NCBI GenBank assembly: GCA_022705325.1
Contig: JAKJER010000013.1
Span: 80,128 to 144,127 of the forward strand
DNA: 64,000 nt
Reading direction: 5' to 3'
DNA from: Planctomycetota bacterium
Lineage (GTDB): Bacteria; Planctomycetota; Phycisphaerae; SM23-33
In this document: positions 63,697 through 64,000 of the stretch, piece after piece
Position numbering within the stretch: position 1 is the first letter of the stretch
Layout: the number at the start of each line of letters is the position of its first letter
Position numbers and translations under genes: made by a program
Notes under the pieces: model-generated
Database searches by the model: none
What the model was told of the DNA's origin: nothing
Seen by the model: the letters and a program-made list of their open reading frames with translations, nothing else

Positions 63697-64000
63697 CTAG
63701 CCGACCTTCTCGATCCGGATCGCGTCGGCCGACACCGCCGAGTTGGCGTCGTTGCTCAACCGCACCGCCAGAGTGCCGCCGCTGATGGTGAACTCGCCGA
63801 TGGTCTCCCACACGCCCCCCGCGTCCGTCAGGTCGTCCGGCCACGTGGTCTGGTTCATCAGAACCGTCCCCAACACCGTCGTACCGTCCAGAACCGTGAA
63901 CGGCGCGTTGGTGGCATTGGTCGAAACGCCCCGCCAGGTTCCCATCACCCGGTAGACGCCCGCTTCAAGACCGCTGAAGGTCCACGTCGCCGTCGTCGCC
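63697..64000 (-). CDS. C-terminal golvesin domain of a protein extending past the right edge
   Basis: The 3' end of a minus-strand gene; its start is outside the window. About 100 residues: TWTFSGLEAGVYRVMGTW, NAPFTVLDGTTVLGTVLMN, WETIGEFTISGGTLAVRLSN and SADAIRIEKVG. This matches the golvesin-type beta-sandwich found inside the convergent pseudopilin gene. The upstream part, and hence the function, cannot be seen. Confidence 0.75.
   Translation of the reverse strand, partial: ATTATWTFSGLEAGVYRVMGTWRGVSTNATNAPFTVLDGTTVLGTVLMNQTTWPDDLTDAGGVWETIGEFTISGGTLAVRLSNDANSAVSADAIRIEKVG

Overview
The window is GC-rich bacterial DNA, most consistent with a member of the Planctomycetota (Phycisphaerae-like). 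This rests on content, not on a marker gene. There are many long secreted orphan proteins, exported beta-propeller proteins, a hydrazine-synthase-alpha-like protein with haem motifs, Tat-exported Gfo/Idh and isomerase-like proteins, a GspK-like pseudopilin with a golvesin domain, and numerous plant/algal polysaccharide enzymes. Genes occur on both strands, mostly as single genes or pairs, with repeat-rich spacers.

Layout. 1-2001 (minus): a TerB/TerB_C membrane protein followed by a BrxD/DUF2791-like ATPase that runs off the left edge, probably a stress or defence module. 2209-8915: a YdiJ-like FAD/Fe-S dehydrogenase and carB. 9090-15418 (mostly minus): STN-domain exported protein, hemB with a Nudix gene, DUF493, DJ-1/PfpI, DUF2203 (plus), rhomboid protease and ADP-ribose-type Nudix. 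15508-18375: secreted orphan and alanine racemase. 18376-19592: gene-free spacer with a 151-bp repeat element, then tRNA-Thr(CGT). 19609-23586: MarC, metallophosphoesterase, class II photolyase and a DUF433/DUF5615 toxin-antitoxin-like pair. 23858-44490: Tat isomerase-like protein, a candidate secreted glycosidase, exported superoxide dismutase, cupin, GH106 rhamnosidase, metallopeptidase, methyltransferase-like/propeller protein, AlkD-like protein, sialidase-like protein and the HzsA-like protein. 44603-49735: a lower-GC island bounded by two copies of the 3' end of an esterase gene. It holds a terminase relic, a zinc-ribbon gene, an AAA+ ATPase/subtilisin pair and a prohead-protease fragment. 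49655-64000: esterase, Gfo/Idh oxidoreductase, beta-helix protein, propeller protein, PL10-type pectate lyase, heparinase-II-like lyase, FrhB-like Fe-S protein, GspK-like pseudopilin and a truncated golvesin-domain protein.

The most interesting signals are these. (1) A 19-bp hairpin unit, CCTGCCTNCGGCAGGCAGG, appears to be a precisely inserting element: removing it restores a broken terminase frame, recreates a repeat site that exists empty elsewhere in the window, and is compatible with insertion into the loop of a terminator and into another hairpin. (2) A prophage remnant carries an AAA+ ATPase/S8 protease pair between gene-end duplications. (3) Two arrays of 7-bp repeats supply the stop codons of three adjacent genes. 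(4) The toxin-antitoxin-like pair lies between two copies of the photolyase 5' end.

Functions are inferred from recognisable motifs by reading only; no database search was possible.
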